Of a DNA stretch of 29,717 bases, positions 14,061 through 22,668 are shown piece by piece. The notes under the pieces are model-generated. The model was not told where the DNA came from. It searched no databases and saw only the letters and a program-made list of their open reading frames with translations. The translations under genes were made by a program, and so were the position numbers. The number at the start of each line of letters is the position of its first letter. Positions within the stretch are counted from its first letter, which is position 1. The stretch spans positions 1 to 29,717 of the forward strand of contig CAZQFZ010000020.1 of assembly GCA_964592635.1 (NCBI GenBank). The letters run 5' to 3'. Source of the DNA: VMCP01 sp964592635. GTDB lineage: Bacteria > Bacteroidota > Bacteroidia > NS11-12g > UBA955.

Positions 14061-15077
14061 TTACCAAATATTCACTTCGAATTCCAAAACAATTCCGAAT
14101 TTTTCGTGAACATCCGATTGTATTTCTCTGGCCAAGTTGGAAATTTCTTCGCCTTTGCCACCGCCAAAATGCACCAAAACCAGTGCCTGTTTTTCGTGTA
14201 CGCCTACATGCCCTTTTTTAAATCCTTTCCAACCTGCGGTTTCAATGAGCCATCCTGCTGCCACTTTTACATGTTTATCGTCAATTGGAAACGACTTGAT
14301 TTCTGGATACTTCTTTTGTGCTGCTTTAAAAATATCCATCTCCACTACCGGATTCTTGAAAAACGAACCGGAATTTCCTAGAACTGCCGGGTCTGGTAAC
14401 TTGGATCTGCGAATGCCTATTACCGCATTACTCACATCCGCAATGGTGGGTTCTGTAATATTCTGTTTAGACAATTCCTGCTGAATGTCGCCGTAATTTA
14501 ATTTAAGTTCATGATTGATTTTGCTCAAACGAAAGGTAACGGACGTAACAATTAGGTGTTTGTATTCTTGCCGTTTGAATATGCTGTCGCGGTAACCGAA
14601 TCGACAATCTTCATTGCTCAAAATAACAAACTCGCCGGAGGTAGTATCAAAAACACGCACTGAAACGATTTTATCTTTTACTTCAACACCATAAGCACCA
14701 ATATTTTGAATGGGAGATGCGCCAACGCAGCCGGGAATTAAACTAAGATTTTCCAATCCTCCCCAATTTTGTTTCACACAGAAAAGAACGGTTTGATGCC
14801 AGTTTTCGCCCGCACCAAAAGTGATATCAATCGAATCATCGTCTTCGGTTTCGGTCCAATGTCCCAATAATCGATTTAAAAGCACAACACCTGAATAATT
14901 GCGAGTGAGAAGGATGTTAGAACCACCACCAATTATTTTGAAAGGGTTATCAAAAAATTCTTCAGCAAACAACTCCAACAGGTCTGTTTCATTGTGGATT
15001 TCAATAAGATGACTGCATTGTACATCGAAGCCGAAGGTGTTGTATTTTTTGAGGGATGCGTTTTTAATTGGATTCAC
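14061..15077 (-). CDS. murB: UDP-N-acetylenolpyruvoylglucosamine reductase
   Basis: MurB is the FAD- and NADPH-dependent enzyme that reduces the enolpyruvyl group to make UDP-MurNAc, in the cytoplasm. The motifs seen are NTFGF near the N-terminus, IIGGGSNILL (FAD binding), GLENLSLIPGCVGASPIQNIGAYG, the catalytic Arg in FGYRDSIFK, the proton-donor Ser in GNSGSFFKNP, and a Glu in LEFEVNIW at the end. The YRxS loop makes it type I. The frame is open to a TTG at 15122, but those 15 extra residues are unlike MurB N-termini. GTG 15077 gives 338 residues, close to the family's usual length, and begins 12 residues before NTFG. The murI gene in the same window serves the same pathway. Confidence 0.94.
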   Translation of the reverse strand: MNPIKNASLKKYNTFGFDVQCSHLIEIHNETDLLELFAEEFFDNPFKIIGGGSNILLTRNYSGVVLLNRLLGHWTETEDDDSIDITFGAGENWHQTVLFCVKQNWGGLENLSLIPGCVGASPIQNIGAYGVEVKDKIVSVRVFDTTSGEFVILSNEDCRFGYRDSIFKRQEYKHLIVTSVTFRLSKINHELKLNYGDIQQELSKQNITEPTIADVSNAVIGIRRSKLPDPAVLGNSGSFFKNPVVEMDIFKAAQKKYPEIKSFPIDDKHVKVAAGWLIETAGWKGFKKGHVGVHEKQALVLVHFGGGKGEEISNLAREIQSDVHEKFGIVLEFEVNIW

Positions 15078-15129
15078 ACTGCAAAATAACAAATTTAAAT
15101 GCAGGGTAAGTATATATTTCAATATGATG

Positions 15130-15175
15130 AGAGCAATTTCAAGGAAAGCTACCGTAGTTTCAAATTGATTGCTCT
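15130..15175. other. Inverted repeat between murB and crtZ
   Basis: AGAGCAAT (15130-15137) and ATTGCTCT (15168-15175) are exact reverse complements, 30 nt apart, in the intergenic region between the divergent murB and crtZ genes. They could be operator half-sites or a long-loop hairpin; nothing seen decides between these. Confidence 0.3.
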
Positions 15176-15277
15176 GTTTATCTTACACTTGTGAATGCAT
15201 TTTTTGCTGAAATAAAACTATTCGGATGATCTGAAAATAGTTAGGTCAACTAAAGTTAAATGTAGATTTTTTTCAAG

Positions 15278-15307
15278 TTTGTAAAAACCAAAACTACACT
15301 ATGTTTG
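15278..15307 (+). promoter_or_regulatory. Promoter of the crtZ-crtI-crtB operon
   Basis: TTTG (15278-15281), 18 nt, then TATGTTTG (15300-15307) is a near-ideal Bacteroidota promoter. The crtZ ATG follows after 14 nt, so the leader would be about 8-9 nt. A small dyad AACTaaAGTT lies just upstream. Confidence 0.75.
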
Positions 15308-15321
15308 TTTAACTTATTACT

Positions 15322-15777
15322 ATGGAAGTTTTAGCAAATGTTGGAGTTTTGTTGTTTTTCTTTTTTTTCATGGAGGGATTTGCTTGGTTCACACACAAAT
15401 ACGTGATGCATGGATTTATGTGGATATGGCATGAAAGTCATCACAAACCTAGAAAGGGAGCATTTGAACTCAATGATTTATTTGGATTTATGTTCGCTAT
15501 TCCGTCTATTGTATTGATAGTATTGGGTGCTGAAAACCAGGATTGGCGCATGTTTGCTGGATTGGGAATCGCTCTATACGGTCTAGCTTATTTTCTGGTA
15601 CATGATGTTTTTGTTCATCAAAGAATTAAGTGGTTGAAGACCACAGATGTGCCCTATTTTAGAGCCATGAGAATGACACATCATTTGCACCATGCCATTC
15701 ATTCTAAACACGGAGCAGAAGCATTCGGCTTTCTGTTCGTTCTTCCAAAATATTATAAAAGATTCAACAACAAATAA
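15322..15777 (+). CDS. crtZ: Beta-carotene hydroxylase
   Basis: This 151-residue membrane di-iron hydroxylase adds 3-OH groups to beta-ionone rings. The histidine clusters that bind iron are all present: HKYVMHG, HESHH, HDVFVHQR and HHLHH. Hydrophobic segments between them give about four membrane passes. It is the first gene of a tight operon: one base separates its stop from the crtI ATG. The enzyme needs a cyclised ring, so a lycopene cyclase must exist elsewhere in the genome. Confidence 0.95.
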   Translation: MEVLANVGVLLFFFFFMEGFAWFTHKYVMHGFMWIWHESHHKPRKGAFELNDLFGFMFAIPSIVLIVLGAENQDWRMFAGLGIALYGLAYFLVHDVFVHQRIKWLKTTDVPYFRAMRMTHHLHHAIHSKHGAEAFGFLFVLPKYYKRFNNK

Positions 15778-15778
15778 A

Positions 15779-17263
15779 ATGGGAAATAAAAAAGTCATCA
15801 TCGTAGGTGCAGGTTTGGGTTCATTGGCTTCGGCTCTAAGATTGTCGTATGCTGGATATCAAGTTGAGATATTAGAGAAGCAAGGCACTGCGGGCGGACG
15901 ATTGAACATCTTACAAAAAGACGGATTTACTTTCGATGTGGGTCCATCATTTTTTTCGATGAGTTACGAATTTGTGGAATTGTTCGAAAGCATTGGAGAA
16001 CCCATCCCATTTGAATTGAATGAATTGAATCCATTATACACGGTAAACATTGCAGGTTCTGACCGCGTATTTCAGATTTACAAGGATTTGGATAAATTGG
16101 CCAACGAATTCAAAGGTTTAGAAAATGACTTCGAAACCAAAGTTAGAGCCTATTTAAAAGGAGCCAAAGAAATTTTTCACGACACAGAATACAAAGTAGT
16201 TAAAAAGAATTTCGATTCTATTGTAGGATTCATTGCATCGATGGCCACTGTGCCTATGAAGCACCTCCCTAAGTTGTTTCGAACGTTTTGGGAAGAATTG
16301 GAGCGTCATTTCGATTCTGAGGAAGTAAAAATCATATTTTCTTTGGTGGCTTTCTTTTTGGGAGCGACCCCATTTAATACTCCTTCTGTTTACAATTTAC
16401 TGAATTATACTGAATTGGAACACGATGGTTACTGGAATGTAAAAGGAGGTATGTACAAAATTGTAGAAGGAATTTTGCCTTTGCTTGAAAAGAAAGGCGT
16501 GAAAATACACTACAACACAGAAATCAAGTCGGTGAATTACAACAGTACTCAAATGGAGTCTGTGGTTGATCAAAATGGAACTGCGTGGACCGCGGATTTG
16601 TTTGTTATTAACGCCGATGCAGCTTGGTTCAGAGGACATTTCTTAAATCGTAAAAAATACACAGAGCAAAAACTCGATGCTTTAGAATGGACATTGGCAC
16701 CCTTTACCATTTATTTGGGCGTAAAAGGAACAATTCCGGGAATCCATCACCATAATTATTTCTTGGGAGATAATTTCCGAGATTATGCGGATACCATTTT
16801 CAGAAGTTCGGTAGCGCCTAAAAAACCATACTATTATGTAAATGTGGCAAGTAAGAGCAATCCAAATTGTGCGCCCGAGAATTGTGAAAACTTATTTATA
16901 CTTTGTCCAGTTCCCGATATGCGGGTTAAACCCAATTGGGAAGATGCAGAAACTCTTGCGAATGAAATAATTGATGATTTATCTAAGCGTGTTGGTTACG
17001 ATATTCAAAACAATATCCTAACCAAAACTGTTTATACTCCCATCGATTGGAAAAATATGTTCAACTTGTACAAAGGCAGTGGATTGGGTTTAGCGCACGG
17101 TTTAAATCAAATTGGAGCATTCCGTCCCTCAAACAAAGATGAAAAATTGAACAACTTGTACTACGTTGGTGCTAGTACTACCCCTGGAACAGGACTACCG
17201 ATCGTAGTGATAGGATCCAAGTTGATACAAGAAAGAATATTAAAAGATCATCCCAATTCTTAA
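15779..17263 (+). CDS. crtI: Phytoene desaturase (CrtI type)
   Basis: This FAD enzyme of 494 residues takes phytoene stepwise to lycopene. The N-terminal dinucleotide-binding motif is IIVGAGLGSLASALRLS followed by an acidic strand end (EILEK), and RLNILQKDGFTFDVGPS follows. The stretch FLGATPFNTPSVYNLL and the C-terminal VGASTTPGTGLPIVVIGSKL are typical of CrtI desaturases. ATG 15779 is chosen, one base after crtZ; the frame is open further upstream, but that would lie inside crtZ. crtB follows after 25 nt. A paralogue of the same superfamily, crtD, lies at 23398-24876. Confidence 0.94.
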   Translation: MGNKKVIIVGAGLGSLASALRLSYAGYQVEILEKQGTAGGRLNILQKDGFTFDVGPSFFSMSYEFVELFESIGEPIPFELNELNPLYTVNIAGSDRVFQIYKDLDKLANEFKGLENDFETKVRAYLKGAKEIFHDTEYKVVKKNFDSIVGFIASMATVPMKHLPKLFRTFWEELERHFDSEEVKIIFSLVAFFLGATPFNTPSVYNLLNYTELEHDGYWNVKGGMYKIVEGILPLLEKKGVKIHYNTEIKSVNYNSTQMESVVDQNGTAWTADLFVINADAAWFRGHFLNRKKYTEQKLDALEWTLAPFTIYLGVKGTIPGIHHHNYFLGDNFRDYADTIFRSSVAPKKPYYYVNVASKSNPNCAPENCENLFILCPVPDMRVKPNWEDAETLANEIIDDLSKRVGYDIQNNILTKTVYTPIDWKNMFNLYKGSGLGLAHGLNQIGAFRPSNKDEKLNNLYYVGASTTPGTGLPIVVIGSKLIQERILKDHPNS

Positions 17264-17288
17264 TCCCTTAACATAAACCCACAAGAAA

Positions 17289-18131
17289 ATGAGTATTCAA
17301 TTGTTTGACAAAACATCGAAAGAGATCAGTAGAAAAGTGTCGTTGAATTATTCAACGAGTTTTTCTCTTGGGATTCGCTTGTTAGCTAAAGAATACCGCT
17401 GGGCGGTGTTTGCAACCTATGGATTTGTACGATTAGCCGACGAGATTGTAGATACGTTTCATACATTCAACAAGGAAAGACTGCTGAAAGATTTCAAATT
17501 TCAGACCTATCAAGCCATTGAAGAAGGTATAAGTACCAATCCTGTTTTGCATTCATTTCAATTGGCTGCCAATCAATTTGGCATAACACATGATTTGATT
17601 GAGCCATTCTTTAACAGCATGGAAGAAGATTTGAACAAGCAGTCGCACGATGAAAGTTCTTACAACGATTACATTTACGGTTCTGCTGAAGTGGTGGGCT
17701 TAATGTGTTTAAAAATATTTTGTAAAGGCGATAATCAGTTGTATCAATCGCTCTTGCCATTTGCTCGAAGCTTGGGTGCGGCGTTTCAAAAAGTAAATTT
17801 TTTAAGGGACATTCGCAGCGACGTGGAGGAACGCGGGCGAGTTTATTTTCCCGGTGTAAATTTTGACAGCTTTACTGAACACGATAAAATGAATATTATT
17901 CAGGAAGTGAAAAAAGATTTTGAGCATGCTTACAAAGGGATCATTCAACTTCCTATGGGATGTAGATTGGGAGTATATACCGCATATATTTATTATCTGA
18001 AGCTATTGGAGAAAATTGAGCGAACCACTGCAGCAGAGATTATGAACCAACGAATTCGTATTCCTAATTCTCAGAAATTGGTATTATTGGCTGAGAGTTT
18101 TGTTCGTGAAAAAATGATGCCTACTTCGTAA
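17289..18131 (+). CDS. crtB: Phytoene synthase
   Basis: This 280-residue prenyl transferase condenses two geranylgeranyl diphosphates to phytoene, the first committed carotenoid step. Both Asp-rich magnesium-binding motifs are seen: DEIVD (residues 51-55) and DIRSD (174-178) followed by VEERGRVYFP. SFSLGIRLL near the N-terminus is also typical. It is the last gene of the crtZ-crtI-crtB operon. The following 125 bp, to the convergent radA, show no strong terminator; CAGActcaaTCTG is only a 4-bp stem. Confidence 0.96.
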   Translation: MSIQLFDKTSKEISRKVSLNYSTSFSLGIRLLAKEYRWAVFATYGFVRLADEIVDTFHTFNKERLLKDFKFQTYQAIEEGISTNPVLHSFQLAANQFGITHDLIEPFFNSMEEDLNKQSHDESSYNDYIYGSAEVVGLMCLKIFCKGDNQLYQSLLPFARSLGAAFQKVNFLRDIRSDVEERGRVYFPGVNFDSFTEHDKMNIIQEVKKDFEHAYKGIIQLPMGCRLGVYTAYIYYLKLLEKIERTTAAEIMNQRIRIPNSQKLVLLAESFVREKMMPTS

Positions 18132-18256
18132 AATAGTATTCGATTCGCATTTATTAGGACTGGATGTATAATTAAACGATTCTTGCTAAATTCAAAAATT
18201 GGAGTGGTTGCAAAGACAAACGGGTCAGACTCAATCTGCTACAAAGACTGAATTCA

Positions 18257-19612
18257 TTATCCGAACACCCAAGAAAATACTTCATCTACTTTTCCGAAGG
18301 TATGTACTTTAATTTGGCGACTGGGATCGTCTTGAATTTTGTTGTATTTGGATACTAAAATATCAGAAAATCCCAATTTTTCTGCTTCTGAAATGCGCTG
18401 CTCGATGCGTTGAACGGCTCTTACTTCACCAGACAATCCAACTTCCCCCGAAAAAACATACCCCGACGGTAGTGCAACTCCCTGATAACTGCTCATAATT
18501 GCAGCCATTAATGGTAAATCTAATGCAGGATCTTCTAAACGCAATCCGCCAGCAAGATTTACGAAAACATCTTGTTGCCCCAAACGAAATCCGCAACGCT
18601 TTTCGAGAACAGCCAAAAGCATGTTGAGTCGTCTTAAATCAAATCCAGTGGCAGAACGTTGTGGGGTGCCGTAAACAGCTGTGCTCACCAGAGATTGCAC
18701 TTCAAGAAGTAAAGGACGAACGCCTTCTAAAACGCCGGCTATAGCGATACCGCTTAGTGGTTCGTCGCGCTGTGATAGCCATATTTCTGAGGGATTTTTC
18801 ACTGGAATTAAACCCGAACCTTGCATTTCATAAATGCCTAATTCGTGAGTAGAACCAAATCGATTTTTGAGAGTACGAAGGATTCGGTAGAAGTGATGAC
18901 GATCGCCTTCAAATTGCAAAACGGTATCCACCATGTGTTCCAATAGTTTGGGCCCAGCAATCGCGCCATCTTTGGTGATGTGGCCAATGAGAAAAACAGG
19001 GGTTTGAGTTTCTTTTGCAAATTGCAGCAGTTTTCCGGTACATTCTCGAATTTGAGAAACCGAACCGGGAGTAGCATCCAGGGAATCGGAGTACAAGGTT
19101 TGAATGGAATCCACCACCAAAATATCGGGCTGCTGTTTAGAAAGGTAATCGAGTATATTGTCGAGAAGTGTTTCGGTTAAAATGTGGCAATTGGGGTTTT
19201 GAATTCCAATGCGCTCTGCTCTTAATTTTATTTGGGATTCGCTTTCTTCTCCGCTCACGTAAAGAACATTCGCAGACGTTTGCAATGCGAGTTGGAGCAA
19301 TAAAGTACTTTTACCAATACCGGGTTCTCCTCCAATGAGTACTACTGCACCGGGTACTAGACCTCCGCCAAGAACTAAGTTGAGTTCTGAATCCGATAAT
19401 TTGGTTTTTTCTTGGTCGGCAGGAATGATTTCAAGTATGGGAGTGGGTTCTATAATTTTTCGGGTGCTTTTCTTCCATGCGTTCACTGATTGAGTTGATT
19501 TTATTTCCTCGGTGAACGTATTCCATTGATTACAACCTGGACATTTTCCGATCCATTTGGGACTTTCGAAACCGCAGGAGCGACAGAAAAAAGCGGATTT
19601 AGTTTTGGCCAT
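18257..19612 (-). CDS. radA: DNA repair/recombination protein RadA (Sms)
   Basis: RadA is a RecA-like, DnaB-type branch-migration helicase used in recombinational repair. Visible parts are: an N-terminal C4 zinc finger (Cys10, Cys13, Cys24, Cys27); the Walker A motif GGEPGIGKST (94-103); Walker B near DILVVDSIQ; the RadA-specific KNRFG motif (249-253); and a C-terminal Lon-protease-like domain (GFDLRRLNMLLAVLEKRCG, VNLAGGLRLEDPALDL). The start is ATG 19612 (MAKTKSAFFC), three codons inside the longest frame; it gives 451 residues. The 237 bp between it and nfu hold the nfu promoter and nothing else recognised. Confidence 0.97.
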   Translation of the reverse strand: MAKTKSAFFCRSCGFESPKWIGKCPGCNQWNTFTEEIKSTQSVNAWKKSTRKIIEPTPILEIIPADQEKTKLSDSELNLVLGGGLVPGAVVLIGGEPGIGKSTLLLQLALQTSANVLYVSGEESESQIKLRAERIGIQNPNCHILTETLLDNILDYLSKQQPDILVVDSIQTLYSDSLDATPGSVSQIRECTGKLLQFAKETQTPVFLIGHITKDGAIAGPKLLEHMVDTVLQFEGDRHHFYRILRTLKNRFGSTHELGIYEMQGSGLIPVKNPSEIWLSQRDEPLSGIAIAGVLEGVRPLLLEVQSLVSTAVYGTPQRSATGFDLRRLNMLLAVLEKRCGFRLGQQDVFVNLAGGLRLEDPALDLPLMAAIMSSYQGVALPSGYVFSGEVGLSGEVRAVQRIEQRISEAEKLGFSDILVSKYNKIQDDPSRQIKVHTFGKVDEVFSWVFG

Positions 19613-19828
19613 GAGTTGCAATTTTTTAGAACGGTAAAAATAGTGAATTTGGAATGAAGGTGAGTCTCTTAATGCTTGTTTTTGATTGTAAATGGTGAAA
19701 AAAGATTGTTTATTATTCGTAAAATTCGCAAACTCGATTTTCTAATTTCTATGAGGGAAATTCGACCAAATTATAAAAATATTGGAGTATTTATTTGGGG
19801 GAACAAACATTATTGAAAAAACTGTTGT

Positions 19829-19836
19829 TAATTTTG
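19829..19836 (+). promoter_or_regulatory. Predicted -7 box of nfu
   Basis: TAATTTTG is an exact TAnnTTTG match 13 nt before the ATG at 19850. The nearest TTG upstream is 13 nt away, shorter than the usual 17-23, so the -33 element is unclear. Confidence 0.5.
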
Positions 19837-19849
19837 TAGTTATAAACCC

Positions 19850-20419
19850 ATGGAAAAGAATATTAACGATATCGTAACTGTATATGCGGAGGCGACTCCC
19901 AACCCAGAAAGTATGAAGTTCGTAGCCAACAAAATGCTGTTGCCTAACGATTCAGCTGATTTTCGCAATAAAGATGTTGCAGAAAACAGTCCTTTGGCAA
20001 AAGCACTTTTTGAAATGAGTTTTGTTGAAGGGGTGTTTATCATGAACAATTTTGTGAGTATTACAAAAAATGGCGAATATGAGTGGTTCGACTTGATACC
20101 CGATTTACGCAACTTTATCACGGAATGGATTGAAGACGGTAAAGAAATTGTAAATCCCAAAAAAGAACTTTCTAACGAAGAAGAAACGGAGATTGAGCGC
20201 AAGATAAAGCAACTTCTTGAAGACCACGTTAAGCCTGCAGTTGAAATGGACGGTGGAGCCATCGATTTTAAGAGCTTTAAAAATGGTGTAGTTACAGTGG
20301 AATTGAAAGGTAGCTGCAGTGGCTGTCCTTCTTCTACCATGACCCTAAAAGCGGGAATTGAAAACCTATTGAAGCGTATGGTTCCCGAAGTAGAAACGGT
20401 GGAAGCTTACGGCGTTTAA
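19850..20419 (+). CDS. nfu: NifU-like iron-sulfur scaffold/carrier
   Basis: This 189-residue protein delivers assembled Fe-S clusters to target enzymes. Residues 10-95 form the Nfu N-terminal domain (VYAEATPNPESMKF opening). Residues 110-186 form the NifU C-terminal domain with VEMDGGAIDF and GSCSGCPSS; the cluster ligands would be Cys146 and Cys149. It appears to stand alone, and no suf or isc genes are near. The final codons (AYGV-stop) are part of a 76-bp tandem duplication that continues downstream. Confidence 0.93.
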   Translation: MEKNINDIVTVYAEATPNPESMKFVANKMLLPNDSADFRNKDVAENSPLAKALFEMSFVEGVFIMNNFVSITKNGEYEWFDLIPDLRNFITEWIEDGKEIVNPKKELSNEEETEIERKIKQLLEDHVKPAVEMDGGAIDFKSFKNGVVTVELKGSCSGCPSSTMTLKAGIENLLKRMVPEVETVEAYGV

Positions 20420-20546
20420 TTGCAGAACTGATTTACAGTGTGCTTTTAAAGACGAAGAATTTCGTTTTGGGCTGGAAATAGCTTACAGTGTTTAGTTGCA
20501 GAACTGATAAATAGGGTGCTTTTAAAGGCGAAGAATTTCGTTTTGG
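20404..20546 (+). repeat. 76-bp tandem duplication starting in the last codons of nfu
   Basis: Copy 1 (20404-20470) and copy 2 (20480-20546) agree at about 59 of 67 positions, with a period of exactly 76 bp. Copy 1 opens with AGCTTAC, which lies inside nfu; copy 2 repeats it as a non-coding remnant, including a second stop (TTTAG against TTTAA). Each copy ends with a weak hairpin, GACGAA/TTCGTT, running into TTTT. The duplication fills the first half of the 302-bp gap before the acyl-CoA synthetase gene; the second half (20547-20721) is AT-rich with nothing recognised except a weak -7-like CATATTTG about 25 bp before the start codon. Confidence 0.9.
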
Positions 20547-20721
20547 TATTCTGACTTTAGGAAATTATTGTTTTTTCATAGCAGGTTGGTTAGGATTTGC
20601 ATTTTTTGCATAATCCCGTCGTATTGTTCATTTTTATTTGCAGTTATTGCAAACAACGTATGGTTTGTTTTTCTTTTTGAATAAAAAAAATCATATTTGC
20701 TGAACTTCAAAAACTGTAACT

Positions 20722-22638
20722 ATGCAATCATTAGCCGATCAAAGGATGCAAAATGACCCATCCTTCACATCTTTACATCACTTCTTTTTAAATTCTGCAA
20801 ATAAGATCCACACTCCTGAGCACACATATCTTATGGAGAAAGTAAATGGTGCTTGGAAAGAATATTCCTATCATTATTTACTTACTGAAATCAATAAAGT
20901 AGCCGCTTACTTTCTAGATTGTGGATTGCAAAAAGGCGACAGAGTGGCAATTATTCTAGAAAATTGTCCAGAATACTACATCTTAGACCAAGCATTGCAA
21001 AAATTGGGCTTAGTGAATGTTTCGATTTATCCAACTTTAACTCCAGAGGAAACCCGCTTTATCATCAACGATTCAGGTTCAAAGCAAGTGTTTGTTGGCA
21101 ATCCCTTTTTACTCAAGAAAGTTCAAAAGGTAGAACACGAATGTCCCACATTAACGCAAATCATTTTTGTTCCATCCGATAAGCCAGAAAGTGGCAGTGT
21201 GATAAATTACAGTACGGTAATTAAAAAAGGGGAGGCAAAAGTGGAAGAATTATCCCCCGAAATAGAAAAAAGATTTCAGGAAGTGGGCAAAGAAGATTTG
21301 GCTACATTAATTTACACCTCCGGTACTACGGGTGTGCCCAAAGGAGCCATGCTTACTCATTACAACTTTATGAGTAATTGCTACGATGCCAAGGAGTTGT
21401 GTCCTGCCATTACAGAAAACGACTTGTATTTATCATTTCTGCCGTTGAGTCACGTTTTTGAACGTATGGCAACCATGTATTTGAGTACTTATGTTGGTGC
21501 ATCTGTAGCATTTTCTGAGGGAATAGAAAAGGTAGCTTCCAATATTCAAGAAGTCCGTCCTACCGTAATGGCAACTGTGCCTCGTTTATTGGAGCGCATA
21601 CACGATAAGGTATTGAAAAATGCAACAGCGGGTGGGGGATTGAAGAGTAAAATTTTCTTTTGGGCAGTAGCTACCGGAGAAAAAGTGCGCAAAACAAAAG
21701 ATGCTGGCAAGTCAATAAATCCCATATTATCTGTTCAAGCCAGTTTGGCAGAAAAGTTGGTTTTTAGCAAAATAAAGGAAAAAATGGGTGGTAGAATGAA
21801 GATGCTTATCTCGGGTGGAGGTGCACTTCCTCCGCATGTTGGCGAATTTTTTGCGAATCTGGGGTTACGAGTTCAGGAAGGATATGGTTTAACTGAAACT
21901 TCTCCTTTTTGCACTGTAAATGAATTTGAACGTCAAGTATATGGAACGGTAGGTCGTGTTGCGCCAAGACAATACGTGGCGATACAGAACATTGAAACCC
22001 AAGAAATAATAACGGTACAGCATTACGACTCTTTTGATCCTAATTTTGCATCGGCTGAAGGTGAGATTCTTACTAAAGGCCCGAATGTTATGAAGGGGTA
22101 TTGGCAGAATAAAGCTGAGACAGACAATGTTTTTGATGCCGATGGTTGGTTTCACACGGGTGATATTGGTCGTTTTGATAAAGGGTATTTGAAGATTACA
22201 GATCGTTTAAAAAACATGTTGAAAACCTCATTGGGTAAAAATATTTATCCAACACAAATTGAAAACGTGTATCTGCAAAGTGAACGAATTGATCAAGTTT
22301 TTATCATTGGAGATAAGCGCGAGTATCTGACAGCGATTATTGTGCCAAGCGCTGAAACCATGCAAGAGCAAATTCCTCACAAAATGGATTTATTGAAATC
22401 GAACAATGATTTTATTCATGATGATGAATTAACGCAATGGATTGCTCAAGAAGCAAAAAAATTGGGAATGCAGTTAGCTAAATTCGAACGTATTCGCAAT
22501 TTTATGTTGAAAAGAGAACCGTTTAGTATCGAAAATGGTGATATGACCATCACATTGAAGGTGAAACGTAAAGTGGTGATGGAGCGTTATGCCGATGAAA
22601 TTGATATCATGTACGCTCAGCAAGAGTGTCCATTGTAG
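20722..22638 (+). CDS. Long-chain fatty-acid-CoA ligase (AMP-forming)
   Basis: This 638-residue adenylate-forming enzyme activates long-chain fatty acids to acyl-CoA for beta-oxidation or lipid synthesis. The signature motifs are IYTSGTTGVPKGAMLTH (AMP-binding, near residue 197-213), LPLSHVFER, QEGYGLTETSP, DGWFHTGDIGRFD (hinge Asp) and KNMLKTSLGKNIYP (C-terminal subdomain). The linker and length match bacterial FadD/FAA-type ligases. It is monocistronic, and its probable intrinsic terminator lies inside the convergent cruF gene. The exact fatty-acid range cannot be read from the sequence. Confidence 0.94.
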   Translation: MQSLADQRMQNDPSFTSLHHFFLNSANKIHTPEHTYLMEKVNGAWKEYSYHYLLTEINKVAAYFLDCGLQKGDRVAIILENCPEYYILDQALQKLGLVNVSIYPTLTPEETRFIINDSGSKQVFVGNPFLLKKVQKVEHECPTLTQIIFVPSDKPESGSVINYSTVIKKGEAKVEELSPEIEKRFQEVGKEDLATLIYTSGTTGVPKGAMLTHYNFMSNCYDAKELCPAITENDLYLSFLPLSHVFERMATMYLSTYVGASVAFSEGIEKVASNIQEVRPTVMATVPRLLERIHDKVLKNATAGGGLKSKIFFWAVATGEKVRKTKDAGKSINPILSVQASLAEKLVFSKIKEKMGGRMKMLISGGGALPPHVGEFFANLGLRVQEGYGLTETSPFCTVNEFERQVYGTVGRVAPRQYVAIQNIETQEIITVQHYDSFDPNFASAEGEILTKGPNVMKGYWQNKAETDNVFDADGWFHTGDIGRFDKGYLKITDRLKNMLKTSLGKNIYPTQIENVYLQSERIDQVFIIGDKREYLTAIIVPSAETMQEQIPHKMDLLKSNNDFIHDDELTQWIAQEAKKLGMQLAKFERIRNFMLKREPFSIENGDMTITLKVKRKVVMERYADEIDIMYAQQECPL

Positions 22639-22668
22639 ACCATTGATTAATTCAATCACTTACTCATC

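Noticed and set aside
15078..15122. Longer N-terminus for murB from TTG 15122
   Set aside because: The 15 extra residues are hydrophobic and unlike MurB; GTG 15077 gives the normal length.
15692..15778. Longer N-terminus for crtI
   Set aside because: It would be read inside crtZ, out of frame with it; the dinucleotide-binding motif begins right after ATG 15779.
18132..18256. Terminator between crtB and radA
   Set aside because: Only 4-bp stems without T-tracts are found; nothing good enough to call.
19840..20340. 166-codon minus-strand open frame opposite nfu
   Set aside because: The sense strand encodes a clear Nfu protein with CSGC motif; the antisense product is Ser/Leu-rich with no family features.
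20404..20546. CRISPR-like array
   Set aside because: Only two degenerate copies, back to back with a 9-bp join and no distinct spacers; no cas genes in the window.
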